Shown piece by piece: positions 10,694 through 22,700 of a stretch of DNA of 64,000 bases. The position numbers and the translations under genes are program-made. Origin of the DNA: Polytrichum commune (taxonomy: Eukaryota > Streptophyta > Polytrichopsida > Polytrichales > Polytrichaceae). Numbering within the stretch: position 1 is the first letter of the stretch; every line of letters starts with the position of its first letter. The DNA lies in NCBI GenBank assembly GCA_950295325.1, contig OX485803.1, forward strand, positions 29,078,001-29,142,000, written 5' to 3'. The notes under the pieces are model-generated. The model ran no database searches and had not been told where the DNA came from. It worked only from the letters and a program-made list of their open reading frames with translations.

Positions 10694-10707
10694 TAAGTGG
10701 GGAGGTG
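10694..10707 (+). other. Polypurine tract
   Basis: TAAGTGGGGAGGTG directly precedes the 3' LTR and is the expected plus-strand priming site of the element. Confidence 0.8.
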
Positions 10708-11047
10708 TGTAACGTGTATTTATTTATTTATTATTTACAACCTCTAGTTCAACTAAACTCCTTTACTAGAAGACTAGAGGTGCCACCCTAGGTGCTCTAG
10801 CAGTTCTAAAAGTAAAAGGAGTCACTACTCGTTGAGATTATGGTCTTACCCTAGGTTAACACCTCGTAAGAAACGACCATGAGTTAATTGTACTTAGAGT
10901 TATCCTAAAGGCATGGAGGGAGAGCTAATTAAGATATATGGAACTACTAGTTGAAGGGAACCTCAACTCATAGGAGTATCTAATATATAAGCTCTAAGGT
11001 TGGGTGGAACATGCCTCTTGAATCTCATTATTGTGAGATATGTTACA
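10708..11047 (+). repeat. 3' LTR of the chromovirus
   Basis: 340 bp with TG...CA termini, near-identical to 5328-5679 apart from about 17 substitutions, an 11-12 bp deletion near the start and a one-base indel. It is followed by the CATGG target duplication at 11048-11052. Confidence 0.95.
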
Positions 11048-11052
11048 CATGG

Positions 11053-14000
11053 GACACTTGTTGCTACATGATAAATCATGGAAACCACTTTGATTAACAT
11101 GATGCACTTATTTTAGTATTGCCATACTAAATTGTAAAGCATTTATGGTTTATCCCACATGCTAACATGCCTATCCGGTGTCTTGCAAAATATCCCTTGC
11201 TTTTAAACATAAGGCACCTTGCCAATGCATAATGCCAAACTCATACACATTACAGTGACACCTCCTAAATACTTATGTGTTGGGATTAAGAAAATCATAA
11301 ATAGTAGACATGTGTTAAACAAAACAAAAGAAAGAAAAAGAAAAGAAAGAAAGAAACTAACTAACTTTTGTAGATGTAGAGGTAGAGGGGTTGCTTATAA
11401 CATAACTTGTAAACAAATAACCAATATCCAAGCAAACTTCAAGACTAACATATGATGTAGCATTGAAGCGATCCTTCAATTTAACTATACTTTTGGTTGG
11501 GAGTTGGTTGTCTTGCATACAATGCTTTTCATGTTCAGTAAGTTTTTGGTGCATGCTTGGAGTTGGTGTGGAGGTTTCAATGAAAAACTTTTATATCGGT
11601 TGATCAAGAACCAAATTGAATTTGACATGCCAATAGGTGCTAAAATAAATTGATATAGAATGTTTATCATTCAAGCCTTCACACTAACTCCAAGCATGCA
11701 CCAAAAACTTACCAAACGTGGAAAATATTGTATGCAAGACAACCAACTCCCAACCAAAACTCCAGTTGAATGAAACGATAACTCTATTGAGGTCAAACTT
11801 AAGCCCGAACTCCACATATTCTTGAGTTGTCATGGTTGGAATATTTCCATATGAAAATTGATAGATCGGATAGTTACTGGAGCATATTTTTTTTGCAACT
11901 AAGACCAAGCATATTTACTATGATTTGCAAATGACCTTGGACATAAGAATTTGTTTAGTCTTTATTGCCCAAGGGTCCATCCCATGGAATTCTCAATTTT
12001 TAAGACCATCTTTGATGTTTATTGGTTATCAACCCTTTTACTACGATTTTTAAGTAAGGGTAGTTCTCAAATAAAAATAAAAATAAACAATTACCATGAA
12101 AATGTACAAGGAGATTTTATAAATGTTCATCTGATCTCTTTATAGACAAGTTATACTTGGTCGAACTTGCTTGACCGGATGGAGCTTAGGGTTTATATCC
12201 ACAATTCTTTTGTAATGTTGCTTGCCAACAAGAGGGAGGAACTCAATGTGTTGCATCCAAGGGCTCATGAGTAAAGTAGCCCATCTCCAACATGGGGTTT
12301 AGGATTTAGGGTTTAGGGTGATATCCAAAAGAAAAACCCATTTCTATTGGGGGTGAAATCCAATCTTGCATGGGAGTCTTTAAATATTGCACCACAATGA
12401 CATTGCAAAAAATGAAAATTTTAATTGTTGCCTCGACTTTGTATGGGGTACCTTTTTTTTCTATGAAAAATGACATGTGGGGTCCGGCTCGGGAGCAATA
12501 AAGGGTTACAATCGAATGGAGCTACTTTAACACTACCATCCATGTCAACGGTCAAGGCAATAATCAATATCTTCTTATGTACTATGGTCTCACTCAATGA
12601 TGAGTTGCCAAAGAGCGATATGATTTCATATGATAAAACCATCCAATCTTGTCCATGTGGAGAACATTCACTGGATCAAATTCTTTGATCAAATTCATAA
12701 TTTCCCTTGTACGAGTTGTTTCATTTAAGTCAATAAAAGCAAATTCATTGTGTCTATTCATTATCACATGATCATGACATGATTTTATATTGTTTCTTGA
12801 ACCCTTCCAACCATTCCCTAGAAGTTTATTATATTATAGATCCTTGGGCTTTCTCCACTTTCTCACATAATCTTTAAGCTACATCTATTATCAATTCTTA
12901 TTTCAAAATGGCATTTGTATCTCACGTGTACATGAATCAATGGTATGTGGCTTCTTCCACTTTTGTGTATCCAAATTGCCTATTAATATCTAGTGAACAT
13001 TCCTTCACAATGAGGAATTCCTCTTTCCTCCTCAATAATTCGGAGATGTTCATTTCTGTAACAACAACGCCCACCTCTTTATTGACCCATGTTGCCAATG
13101 CTCTATTAGACACATGCTTGTTCCGAACCTCTCCTTTTCACAATAATCACAAATCTCTTTCTTCTATGGAAAACTCAAACCTTGACGCCTTGGACCATAT
13201 TGAATACATTTTTATACAACATTGTAAGAGAATACAAAGAAATGCAATGATTCCAACATATCCACTATACTTGCATTTGCACATCCGTGTAAGGCAACAA
13301 TCCAAATTACTTAACACACTTGCAACATGTTGTTTTCTTCATGATTACAATATCAAGGCCAATATCTTCCCCACATTCAATTTCCATGCACAATTTGAAG
13401 GGAATCTTACCCACCTCTATGTCACATAGTCCACGCACCGGCAAGTATCACAAAAACATGCTAACAAGCTTTATCCAAGGTACCCTCATTTCTCTAATGC
13501 ACCAATGCATACTCTCATTCCCTAAGCACATGTGATTTGATCACAAATGTTATATGGCCTGATGTATGTCGTACAAGGAAAATCACACGTGTTATATGCA
13601 ATGCAATGGACTTTGGGCTATTCATTGCATGGATTTTGACCACTGCCTTTGGAGGCAATGGTCTCAAAACTCGTCATAATAATGCATCCATGGATACACT
13701 ATATCATCCACATTTCTCATATTTTGTTCACGAGGTAATTGGTCACGATTGAAAACAACTCAAATAGGCAAATGACTCGCTGCTCTCACGACTCATCATC
13801 CACAATCCTCTCGACAATTATCTAGTCCACGTATAAACAACACACCAAAATGACCATGACTTGTCATAAAAACACACTAAGCTTACAAATGTGCTCGAAG
13901 AAGGTGCTGAGCTTGCCAAAGTGACACCAACGTTCCTTGCCCACTCCTCAATTGAAACAACGCACCCCAAAATCTTTCCTAGAAACTAATGTGCATGTTT

Positions 14001-14400
14001 GACAACTTTCATTTGACGTTCAACTTCAAATCCAAAGTGTCACGTGACGTTTTCGAAAACAAACAATGAATGTCAATTGACATCTACATTTTCATCCATA
14101 AATGTCACATGCCCAGTAATAAGTGCCATTTCAATTTTCTAACGTGTCAATTGACGTGTGGTTGGTTTCTTCACAAGTCCCACTACATGTCGAATCCTAA
14201 ATTGTGCGTGTCAATCCACATGCATATTTGTTTTCAAGCGAGTTTTCGCGTGTCAAATGTCAAAAACTTGCAAAAACAAACTTTGTCAATCAAACACACA
14301 TGTTGCAAGAAGCGTCTCCAAGACCTTTCCTAGAAGCGTCTCGGTGGGAGCATTTGTCGCAAACAAATGTCACAAGACCCATGGAACTTAATTCCACACC
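11053..14400. other. Intergenic region, no gene recognised
   Basis: AT-rich DNA. It holds the inverted-repeat element at about 11470-11785, a short run of TTTAGGG-like units (12296-12320) and a relative of the 3955-5322 array near 13860-13990. An open frame of 173 codons at 12908-13429 has no recognisable motif, no bias of a real exon and no flanking exons, so I do not annotate it as a gene. Confidence 0.5.
11470..11785. repeat. Long inverted repeat (foldback element)
   Basis: A left arm (about 11473-11590, containing 'ttttggttgggagttggttg') is mirrored by a right arm (about 11665-11785, containing 'caaccaactcccaaccaaaa'), each about 110-120 bp, around a loop of about 80 bp. A single arm-like copy lies at about 40705-40815 in an intron of the HUB gene, so this is a dispersed family. 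Confidence 0.8.
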
Positions 14401-14760
14401 TCATGGGGTTTGAAACATAGCGGACACGTGTCGCCGCGTAGCAGAGAGCCCTAGCATATTCAATCTAACACACTGCATGAAGCCACTCCATTTCTGCTGG
14501 CGGCAGGCCCAACAAAGAAGGAGCAATAGCGTTGTCGTTGCTAATAAAAGCTCTCTTCATTCCTCTCTTGCTTGTCCTGACAACTCGGGCACCTCAAATC
14601 CTCCAAGCCCAAGAGCACACGCCATTTCTCAGACAATCTCTCACGATTATCTCCCCTCTCCTCTCCACTCCGGCTGTACTGTACTGACAAAAGAAACCTA
14701 TCATCCACAACCCATCATCACATTCTCTGAAATCGTACCCGACATGTAAGCAAAGCACAC
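14401..14760 (+). promoter_or_regulatory. Probable promoter/5' leader of the PSD gene, with G-box
   Basis: The perfect palindrome GACACGTGTC (14423-14432) contains a CACGTG G-box, a binding site for plant bZIP and bHLH factors and the core of ABA-response elements. It is followed by a CT-rich stretch (14560-14690) typical of plant leaders. No start codon with a long frame follows, so this would be promoter or untranslated leader. The distance of about 2.3 kb to the first recognisable coding exon makes the assignment tentative. Confidence 0.4.
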
Positions 14761-14840
14761 ATATCTTCTGGGTTTTAGCTTTTGAACGTGTCAAAACATA
14801 AGACTGACCACAAAAACTTGCCGACAAATTAGTTCAGTAC

Positions 14841-15830
14841 GAGGAATCCATCGTACGTTGAAGATGTAGGCCATCGTCCGATCCACATCGTCAGACTTTG
14901 CTAATTTTGATGAAGATGCGAGGTTTCAACTTGGTTTTGAGTGATTTGAAGTGATCAGAAAGGAAGTTGAGGTCACGTTTTTAGTAGTAGTTGACTATTA
15001 TTTCAGGAGTAGGTAGCGTAGGTGTGGTTGTATTTTTTGCTCTCTGGAATCTGGTTGTCACCGTTGAAGGTGTTGTAATATTTTAGAGAGAGAGAGAGAG
15101 AGAGAGAGAGGATCGCGGTTTTTAGTGGCTGTGAGGGGAGTCGGAGTAAGCTTATTTGCATATTGTGGTAGCAAATTCAAAAATTTTGAGTGAATCCATC
15201 GTACTAAGCTGTAGGCCATGTAGGATCCACATCATGGTCAGAATTTGTTTGGATGCGAGGTTTTTAAGTGATCTGAAGGGATCAGAAAGAAAAGTTGAAG
15301 TGGTTTCAGTAGTAGCTTATTGATGAGGAGTATGCAAGCGTAGGTGTGGAAATCCATCCATATGATGTTTTTGCCTTCTATAAATAGATATAGTTGGTGG
15401 TGTTGTAATTATACTGTAATCCTTACAAGGGGTTGAAGCTGGAGAGGAATTGCAGTTCTTATAAGTTAGTAGCTGTGAGGGGAGTGGGAGTATGTGGCAT
15501 GTTGTGACATGTAGTGGATTTCAGCTGCGTAGGAATTAGTCTTTCTAAGTTGTAGGCCATGTCGGATCCACATGGTCACATTTTTTGATGATGTAAGGTT
15601 TTCAGTGATTTTAAGCTATCATAGTGACACTTAGTTGAGGTGGAGCTGACTTTCAGGAGTAGGTAGCGTAGGTGTGGAAATCCATCCAGCCTTTTATGCC
15701 TTCCAAGTTACATGTCGTCGAAGGTGGTGGAACTAATTCTTACAAGGGGAAAGTGGTGGAAGTGAGAAGTGAGAGGAACTATTGCCGTTTTTAGTAGTGG
15801 GAGTAGGTGGCATATTGTGGTGTCATATTC
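14841..15830. repeat. Three tandem copies of a ~340 bp unit upstream of PSD
   Basis: Copies start near 14841, 15191 and 15531. Each has, in order, 'aatccatcgtac / aattagtctttc', 'gtaggccatg', 'ggatccacat', 'gatgcgaggttt', 'agtgat', 'gtagcgtaggtgtgg', 'gttgtaat' and 'gtgaggggagt..gagta'. They are diverged but collinear. The first copy contains a (GA)13 microsatellite at 15085-15110. Confidence 0.8.
15085..15110. repeat. (AG)13 microsatellite
   Basis: Uninterrupted AG dinucleotides inside the first unit of the upstream tandem repeat. GA tracts near plant promoters can bind GAGA-binding (BPC) factors; nothing more can be said here. Confidence 0.9.
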
Positions 15831-15884
15831 AGGTGTCGTCGGCTACCGTCTCGCTGAATGATACGGTGCATTCGTTTGGAAAGT

Positions 15885-15927
15885 TTTGTTGTCGCTGTTG
15901 TTGTTATTGTTGTTGTTATTGTTGTTG
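15885..15927. repeat. GTT-rich microsatellite
   Basis: Imperfect repeats of GTT and ATT in the upstream region of the PSD gene. A similar (GTT) run lies in the HUB upstream region at 35808-35836. Confidence 0.85.
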
Positions 15928-16184
15928 TAAAGTTAGTTGATGTTAAGTTAGGAAGTGCGAACAAATAGTTGCAGGTTGCTGCGAGGTGAGTCGTTGGAAT
16001 TTTGGTGGGAGATGGATCTGATGAGGAAGAGTATGCAGAAAGTGGGGGCTAAGATTGGTCTCGGGGGGCGGCATTCATCTGCCGAATGGTACCACTCTTT
16101 TCTTCTTCTTCCTTGGCGAATCTTGGCGAATTCGTGGAAGGTCTCATAACTTATAGGTCTTTTTTATTTATTTCAAAAATCCCC

Positions 16185-16745
16185 CCGAAGGTTGGATGGT
16201 GCGGTTGAGGTTTTTGAGGTTTTTGAGATGCTGCCGAGGGCGGGGTTAATTTTGAAGGATAGGCGCCTTAATTTTTTTAAACATAGGAGGTGTAAGAAGC
16301 TCATAAGTTTCGAATTCGTTGAGAGCTCCAAGGTTGAGAAATTCTTGGGAAGGAGAAATGCACCGAAGTTAATGGAAGTTCAAACTCCCCCGAAGGATGC
16401 ATGATGCCGTTAAGAATTAAGAGCTTTTCGTTGAGATGCTGACGAGGGCGGGGCTAATACTCGGCGAATCTGGAACGAATTGACGCCCTTTTTTTTGAGT
16501 AAAGGCTGTGTAGGAAGCTCATAAGTTTCCAATAGGTTCAAAGTCCCAGAATTCGAGTTTGAAGAGATATCTGCGGAGGGGAATTGCACCAAGTTTGTGG
16601 AAGATAGGCTTTTTATTTATTTTGTTTTTTTAGTTTTCAATTTTCCCGGGGGTCGGATGGTGCTGTTGAGGTTTATGAGCATTTTGATTGGATGCTGACG
16701 CGTTACGAGGGTTAATAACGCAGGTCGGGGAATGATAATAGCAGC
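16185..16745. repeat. Degenerate ~200-230 bp tandem repeat running into PSD exon 1
   Basis: Three diverged copies begin near 16188, 16390 and 16650. Each has a 'ccccgaagg/ccccgaagga/cccgggggtcgg' start, 'atg..g..gttgagg', then 'gatgctgacgagggcgggg(c)taat'; the first two continue with 'gaagctcataagtttc'. The third copy is cut short by the first recognisable coding exon at 16724. Confidence 0.6.
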
Positions 16746-19700
16746 CATGGAGCTCACAGCAAATCGGTTATCAGGCATGGCAGTGGCAGTGCACATCGCG
16801 CTCTCAAGGAGGAGCAATTTAGCGGCATTGTCAAAATTGAGCTGACTTCTGTAAGTGCCCTGTTCACCTCTCGGACATCTTGTGCTCTTCATCGCAATAT
16901 ATTCCGGTCTGACCTTCAATCTTTGGCATCTACGTATACTCAGTAATTTGCACTTATTTTGGTTATCTGGACTCTTCTTGCTCGAAATTTTCACTTACTT
17001 GATTTTGAGAGATGGTAGGTGCATAAATCAGGAGCTACATTCTTTGGAGAGATCGCTTCGGGTAGTATAACAATGACGAGCAGTAGGGTTTTGCATCGGC
17101 AATTTCATGCGGAACAGGCTCACTGGCCTAATCTGTCTGTTTTGTAATTATGCCACCTAATTTGTTAGTCAGGTGATATGGAGAGGATTTAAGAATGTAT
17201 AGGGACTTTCTTAGAAAATTTAGGTGTTTGTACTCGTTGAAGTGTGACATTAAGACTCATGTATACTCTCCCAATAATTGGCACCTACTTTCTCCGGAGG
17301 AGATTGGAAAATTGTTTCGGTTATGTGGTGTCTTCTTGCTTGGGATCTGCCGTTACTGCGGACTTAAGTTAGATGGTGCTAAAACCGTCACTTTAAGCGC
17401 TGAGTGCAGCTACTATTTTAAGATATTTCTCGTTACCAAGGGGGATTTCAACGCACCGAAGTATGCCTTGTTTGAATCCCGTAGGCCAAAGTTATGAGGG
17501 TTCAAAGTTTAGTTGGTAGATGACCCCAAACCATCAACACGGGTGTTTGATGTTAAGATCCTGGACATTCCCAAAATCAATGTGTACTTATAGTGCAAGA
17601 TTGTAATGTGTTGGTTTTAGCATCCTCTACCATACTATTTTCTGGGCATTAGGAGACCTTGATTTTGCAGAGATGGTAGGTGCACAAATCAGGGGCTACA
17701 TTTTATGGAAGAATTACTTCGGCTGGTTTAACAATGACGAGCTGTAGGGTTTTGTATGACTTGAAGAGTAGGGTTTTGCATCGCCAATTTCATGTAAAGC
17801 AGGCTCACATGATGTATGTTGCATTCTTTCTAGGAACTGAGAATTGAAATGTGTGATGGCAATTTTAAAATTCTACAAGGACTCTACAGTAGCTCTCTGT
17901 TAAGCTGCATATTGATAGTTACTTGAGAGGCTTTTTCCTGCTACTCTTCTTTTATACTCTTGCATGGCAGACTGATCAATCAAGGTCCTGTTGTTGTTGA
18001 TGTTGATGTTGATGTTGATGCTCAAAAACCTGAGATAAAGAACAGAATGTCTTCAATATCCTAATTTCAAGAGAGTGGCACAGGCACAGATGAAGTTCAA
18101 GGATAAATGGTTTGCATGCATGTCGCTTGGAGAGCAGACATTCCGAACTGTGACATCAGTCCAGTTAAGATCCTCGGCCCTTTCTTGCCACATATTTCAA
18201 TGTCCTTCTATTTCTTATAACTATATTAGCTAAGGAATTTATATATTATATTGAATCAGCTTGCTTGGGTTGGAAGTATCTTGTACATAAGTATATCGCA
18301 AACATTGCACGTCTTCTGATTGTATCCTGTTGGTGTGTGTACTCCTTGGCATATATCTGGATTTCAGGACAGACAAGCCTGAATGGAAATCAGTGAGTGT
18401 TCTTCATTTGTGTCTTTTGAGGTTTTGCTCCCTTCCACATTCGTATATGAACATTTGATTTGTAGTGATGTTTGTGCAGCAGATTATATTGACCTAATCT
18501 AAAACTTTCTTTTCAGGTGAGATCCATGGTGTTAGAAGCTGGTGGCCCACGGATTGTTCGGGTTTCTGTCTTTGAGGTACATGAAGACCAGTTTATGTGT
18601 TGTTTTCCTCTGTTTATATTTGATCTCTGTTAAATCTCTTTAAGCATTGAAACTCATGAAACTCAAGTACTGAACCTCATTTTGTGCTTTTCTTTTGCAG
18701 ACCAATAGAATCGCCAAAAACAACCTGGTTGGGTACTGTGAGATAGATCTTTCACATATTTTCACATCTGTAAGTTGGACTTTTGAGTCTTTTTCTTCCT
18801 CCCATCGAATTTGATGTTAAAAGAAACATTAAGCTACAGAGGAATGAAAGTGGACTTGCGGTATACATATTGTCTATTTCAGAATTTGAGATTGTCCAAA
18901 TTTTTCGTCCCTGCCCAAAGCAATGCTTTTCAGTAGGTGCTTTCTGCCATTTTGCTTTGTTCAATGGGTTAATTCTTAGTATGTTATTTGTCTTTAGAAT
19001 TGGGGTTACTTAAGCTTATGTTCGCATACATTTTCAACAATCTATACATGGGGCCCCTTCACATGTTGAAGTTGAAGAACATGACCTACTTTGAATTCAT
19101 AGTCTGGTGTATAGGGTTCCAAGCCATTAGACCATTTCCTGTCCTCAGTTTGCGACCTAAAGCTTAATTTAGACCTTTTAAAAATTGGTTTGACACCTCA
19201 TCCCTCACAAGGTCACCACATACATTCACATATTAAATATGACATGTGATATATCAGTAGAAGTGTTGGTTTGACACCTCATCATTTACAGCTTGAGGTG
19301 ATGTGAGTGTATTCGATTTAAAGACACCTCCCAAGAAAATTATTCACTCAAGTTGAGCTTACAATGATGGGAAGTACCATGACAGGAAAACGATCACAAA
19401 GATGAGGTTCACAATTTGTTGGATCCAAATTCAACCTCAAAGATTGTGGGTACCATTACACTTGGCTACACTGCAGAGGTACTTTATCTGCTCTGCAAAT
19501 TCAACCATCTGCAAGTTAGTGCAAGTCACCACGTTCATGTTTATCTGGGAATTGTAATTGAATTATATAGCAACACATGTAAGTCTGGATTCTTTTCGCC
19601 AAGATTTGGACCCTGGTTTTTGCGTACAGGATACCTTTTCAGCAGTCTTCCACATTTTGTTTTGTCTTGAAAATGCCTACCAACATGGTTTTGTTGCAGA

Positions 19701-22700
19701 CTCGAATGGAAACTGAGATGAACTTTGCTCGACGACTCCTTTCGATTGTGGTATGATTACCCCTTTCTCCTTTACCCTATTGTTACAATTAAATATCCTA
19801 CCTACATTAGTTCTCTTAGTGCCACAATTACAATGCTCTCTTGTTATGTAATCATGTATCATACCCTCTAAACTGTTCTTGGCTGAGTTTATGTCTGCCT
19901 CTAATTGACATTATTGTATGATGACACGAAATTAATCAACCCCTCTCCTCTTTAACTCCTGGAGGTTCAGGTACCCTGAATTTGTCATTTGGAGTAACTA
20001 TGTGTACTAAGTTGAGTTTGTGTTGTTTCTGCTCGTATCCTACTTTTCTCACAGGACTATGATGAAAGTGGGGAGTTGTCACTTAAGGAGCTTCAAGCTT
20101 TAATAAAAGCTTTTGGAAATACATTGTCAGTGTCCAAGGTATGTGGCCTCATGCCAGCTAAGATTTGACTTAGTATAAGCAACTCCGGACCAAGGTTACA
20201 GTATATTTATTAACCGTTCCATAAGTTTCATTGGTTCATAAGAGGTAGAATGCTAAACACTTGATTTCCCTTTACTCTTGAAGTTTATAAGTTTCAAAGA
20301 ATGCAAATTTTCCTAATTTCATGCCAACGCAAAAAGAAAGAAAGGATGCTCATACTCTATTGTATGTTCTTTTTGGACTGGATTGCAACGATTATTGTGG
20401 AAAATCTCATAAGAGGAGAACACATCTTGCTTAGTTTGTGAGTTCTGGTGGTGGGATTATGCAGCTTGGAGCAATTTTCAAGAAAGCTGATACAAACCAA
20501 GATGGAAAAGTGAGTGCTGATGAGCTGGCTGCCCTTCTAGCCACAAGTGAAGAGAGGTGCTTCCTGGTCCATTTTAGAGGCTATCCTTGACATCTTTGAA
20601 CTTCAGTCTTTGGTAGAGTAATTATACATTATTCCATGATTTAGTATTGTTGCTACAAGAGGCCAAAATTGTTTTGAACAAGGAACTAGTTTGCGAATTG
20701 ATCATTTAACAACTCTCATTCAAAAAATTTCTTGGTTACTCTATGACTTATTTCTTGAATCGTTTCCCCTGTAATCAAATCAGCTCCTCGAGTGCACATG
20801 GGTTGGGTGCATTAATTGAAACCAAACAACTTATGTGTCATTGTGTTTCTGATCATGGTGCAGGACATTCCTTGTTAAAACTTGTCCTGTTTGTGGTGAA
20901 AAGCTGGGCAACAATGACTTGCTGAATGACATGATCCACATGAGCCTTTGTTTTGATGAGGGCACTGGCAGTCAAATAATGACTGGTGGCTTCCTGACTG
21001 AAAAGCAAGCTGCTAATGGGTACATGTGTCTGTGTTTGCTCTGCTGATTAGAGAAATTGTGACCAGAGTACAAATTTCTACAAGTACACTAAACATCGGA
21101 TTACGCGTGGCATTAAATTGGTGTGCCATGTTAATGAGAGCAGCTTCATGACTTGTCATGTAGCACCAAGTGTCATATGACACCCTCTCTAGTTGCCACC
21201 TATTGATTGGACGACAATCAGTGATAGTGTGGGTCACACTAAATCAGATGTTTAGTGTAGTCTTTGGCGTTTTCTGGGTTGTAATTTCGAATTCAGCATT
21301 GCATATTTTGCTCTATTCTTTGTTCACTTATCTCTCAAATAACCACATTAGGATTGTTCTTTGCTAAAGGGATGTCAATTTGACTTCAGGTGGATGTTCA
21401 AAATGAGTGAGTGGGTGAGTCATTCAACATATGACATTGGCAAAGCCAATGCAGGTCACATTCTGGTATGCTTTGTGTGTCTGTGTTTAAAAAGACGTTT
21501 AGATCAATGGATGGTTTTGTTCAATGTCATTACACAATCGCCCTTTTTCCCACAATGGGTACCCCCCAAGTGTGTCAATTTGCTACTCCATTTCATAATC
21601 TGCAATACATTGCTTTTAAGTTTCATAATCATCTTTGTCACTACGTCACTTTTGTTACTTCGTAGATATGAAAAGATGTTTGGTTTTAGAAGATTTGAAT
21701 ATACAGATTGTGGACTCAATCAGGTTTTCGACCGCAAGTCTAAGAGATTGGTGGAAGAGCTAATTGACGCCAAGATTATACTAGCTATGCGGGCCATCTA
21801 TCAGTCCAGGATGGGGTTGGCCCTCATTGATACTGGTAAGCTTTTTTTATCACATCTTGGTTCTCATGGCTTGCCAATGGAGTCCTGGAGCACAAAACAG
21901 GAGTCATGTATGGGATGAAAACTCGATTTTAAGGTTTATACTGATTTTCAGATTTGTACTACACCTTTTCTTTCAATTAGGGTTGAATATCATTTGGGTT
22001 TACACAATGCTATAACCTTGTAAAGAAGATGTAATTCTTGACTGTGAAATAATTGTTCTGTTCTTCACAATGAATACTGTTTATTTTGTCTATGCTTGTA
22101 AAAAAATGCATTCTCTATAAAAAGTCATAGCATTGCGTATTTCCAAATACTAATCCACACTAAAAACAAACGTTTTTCTTGTGTGAAATTTCAAAACCTT
22201 GGTGTGGCCTTGTATGTAGGAACCAAAAATATGCTCCAAAGCATGTCCGTGAAACAAGGTTTACAGATGAGGACCGCAGAATCAAAAAACGACATCCCAA
22301 AGTTCATTGAATTTTTCCAGGCAAGCAAAGTGGCTAACACTACTGACATGGACACATACGTCCTATCTGGATGGTTTCGAATCTAAAAACGAGCATTTAA
22401 TTGGTTTCCCAAAATAGATTTTGACGATATTTTTTCCAAAATACTCATTGTTAAATTTTATTTGTAAGAATAGAGTTTCTATACATTTTGGAAAGTTATG
22501 AAATAATGTAATATCCATCAAAGCCGCCCAGGTAGGACGGTAGGTGATCAGGTTCAACAGCAAGCTTTTCTTTCTCACTATGTTGCTTGCCACCAAAATC
22601 CTCTGGCTAATCCAAATGTCAATTGCACAGCAAAATTGGCACTCTTCTCTATTTCTTTCCCCCTGAGATTTGGCGTAGTGCATTCTATCTTTCAAGGTCT

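Larger units (their letters stand above)
5328..11047 (+). mobile_element. Ty3/gypsy chromovirus LTR retrotransposon (inactive)
   Basis: This is a complete structural unit of 5,720 bp: 5' LTR, primer binding site, gag remnant, protease, reverse transcriptase, RNase H, integrase with C-terminal chromodomain, polypurine tract and 3' LTR, with a CATGG target duplication. The order RT-RH-IN and the chromodomain place it in the chromoviruses. The coding region is broken by stops, frameshifts and deletions, and several catalytic residues are changed. The LTRs differ at about 17 positions by eye over 340 bp plus an 11-12 bp indel, mostly transitions, so the insertion is not recent. The internal region is short because most of gag is missing. 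Confidence 0.95.

Noticed and set aside
12296-12320. Telomere-like TTTAGGG units
   Set aside because: Only two to three imperfect units, too few for an interstitial telomeric array.
12908-13429. A 173-codon open frame
   Set aside because: No recognisable domain, no flanking exons or plausible promoter, and composition like the surrounding AT-rich intergenic DNA.
21361-21918. A 185-codon plus-strand frame in the PSD gene
   Set aside because: It joins exon 11, the intron and part of exon 12 in a mixture of frames; the true reading is obtained only by splicing.
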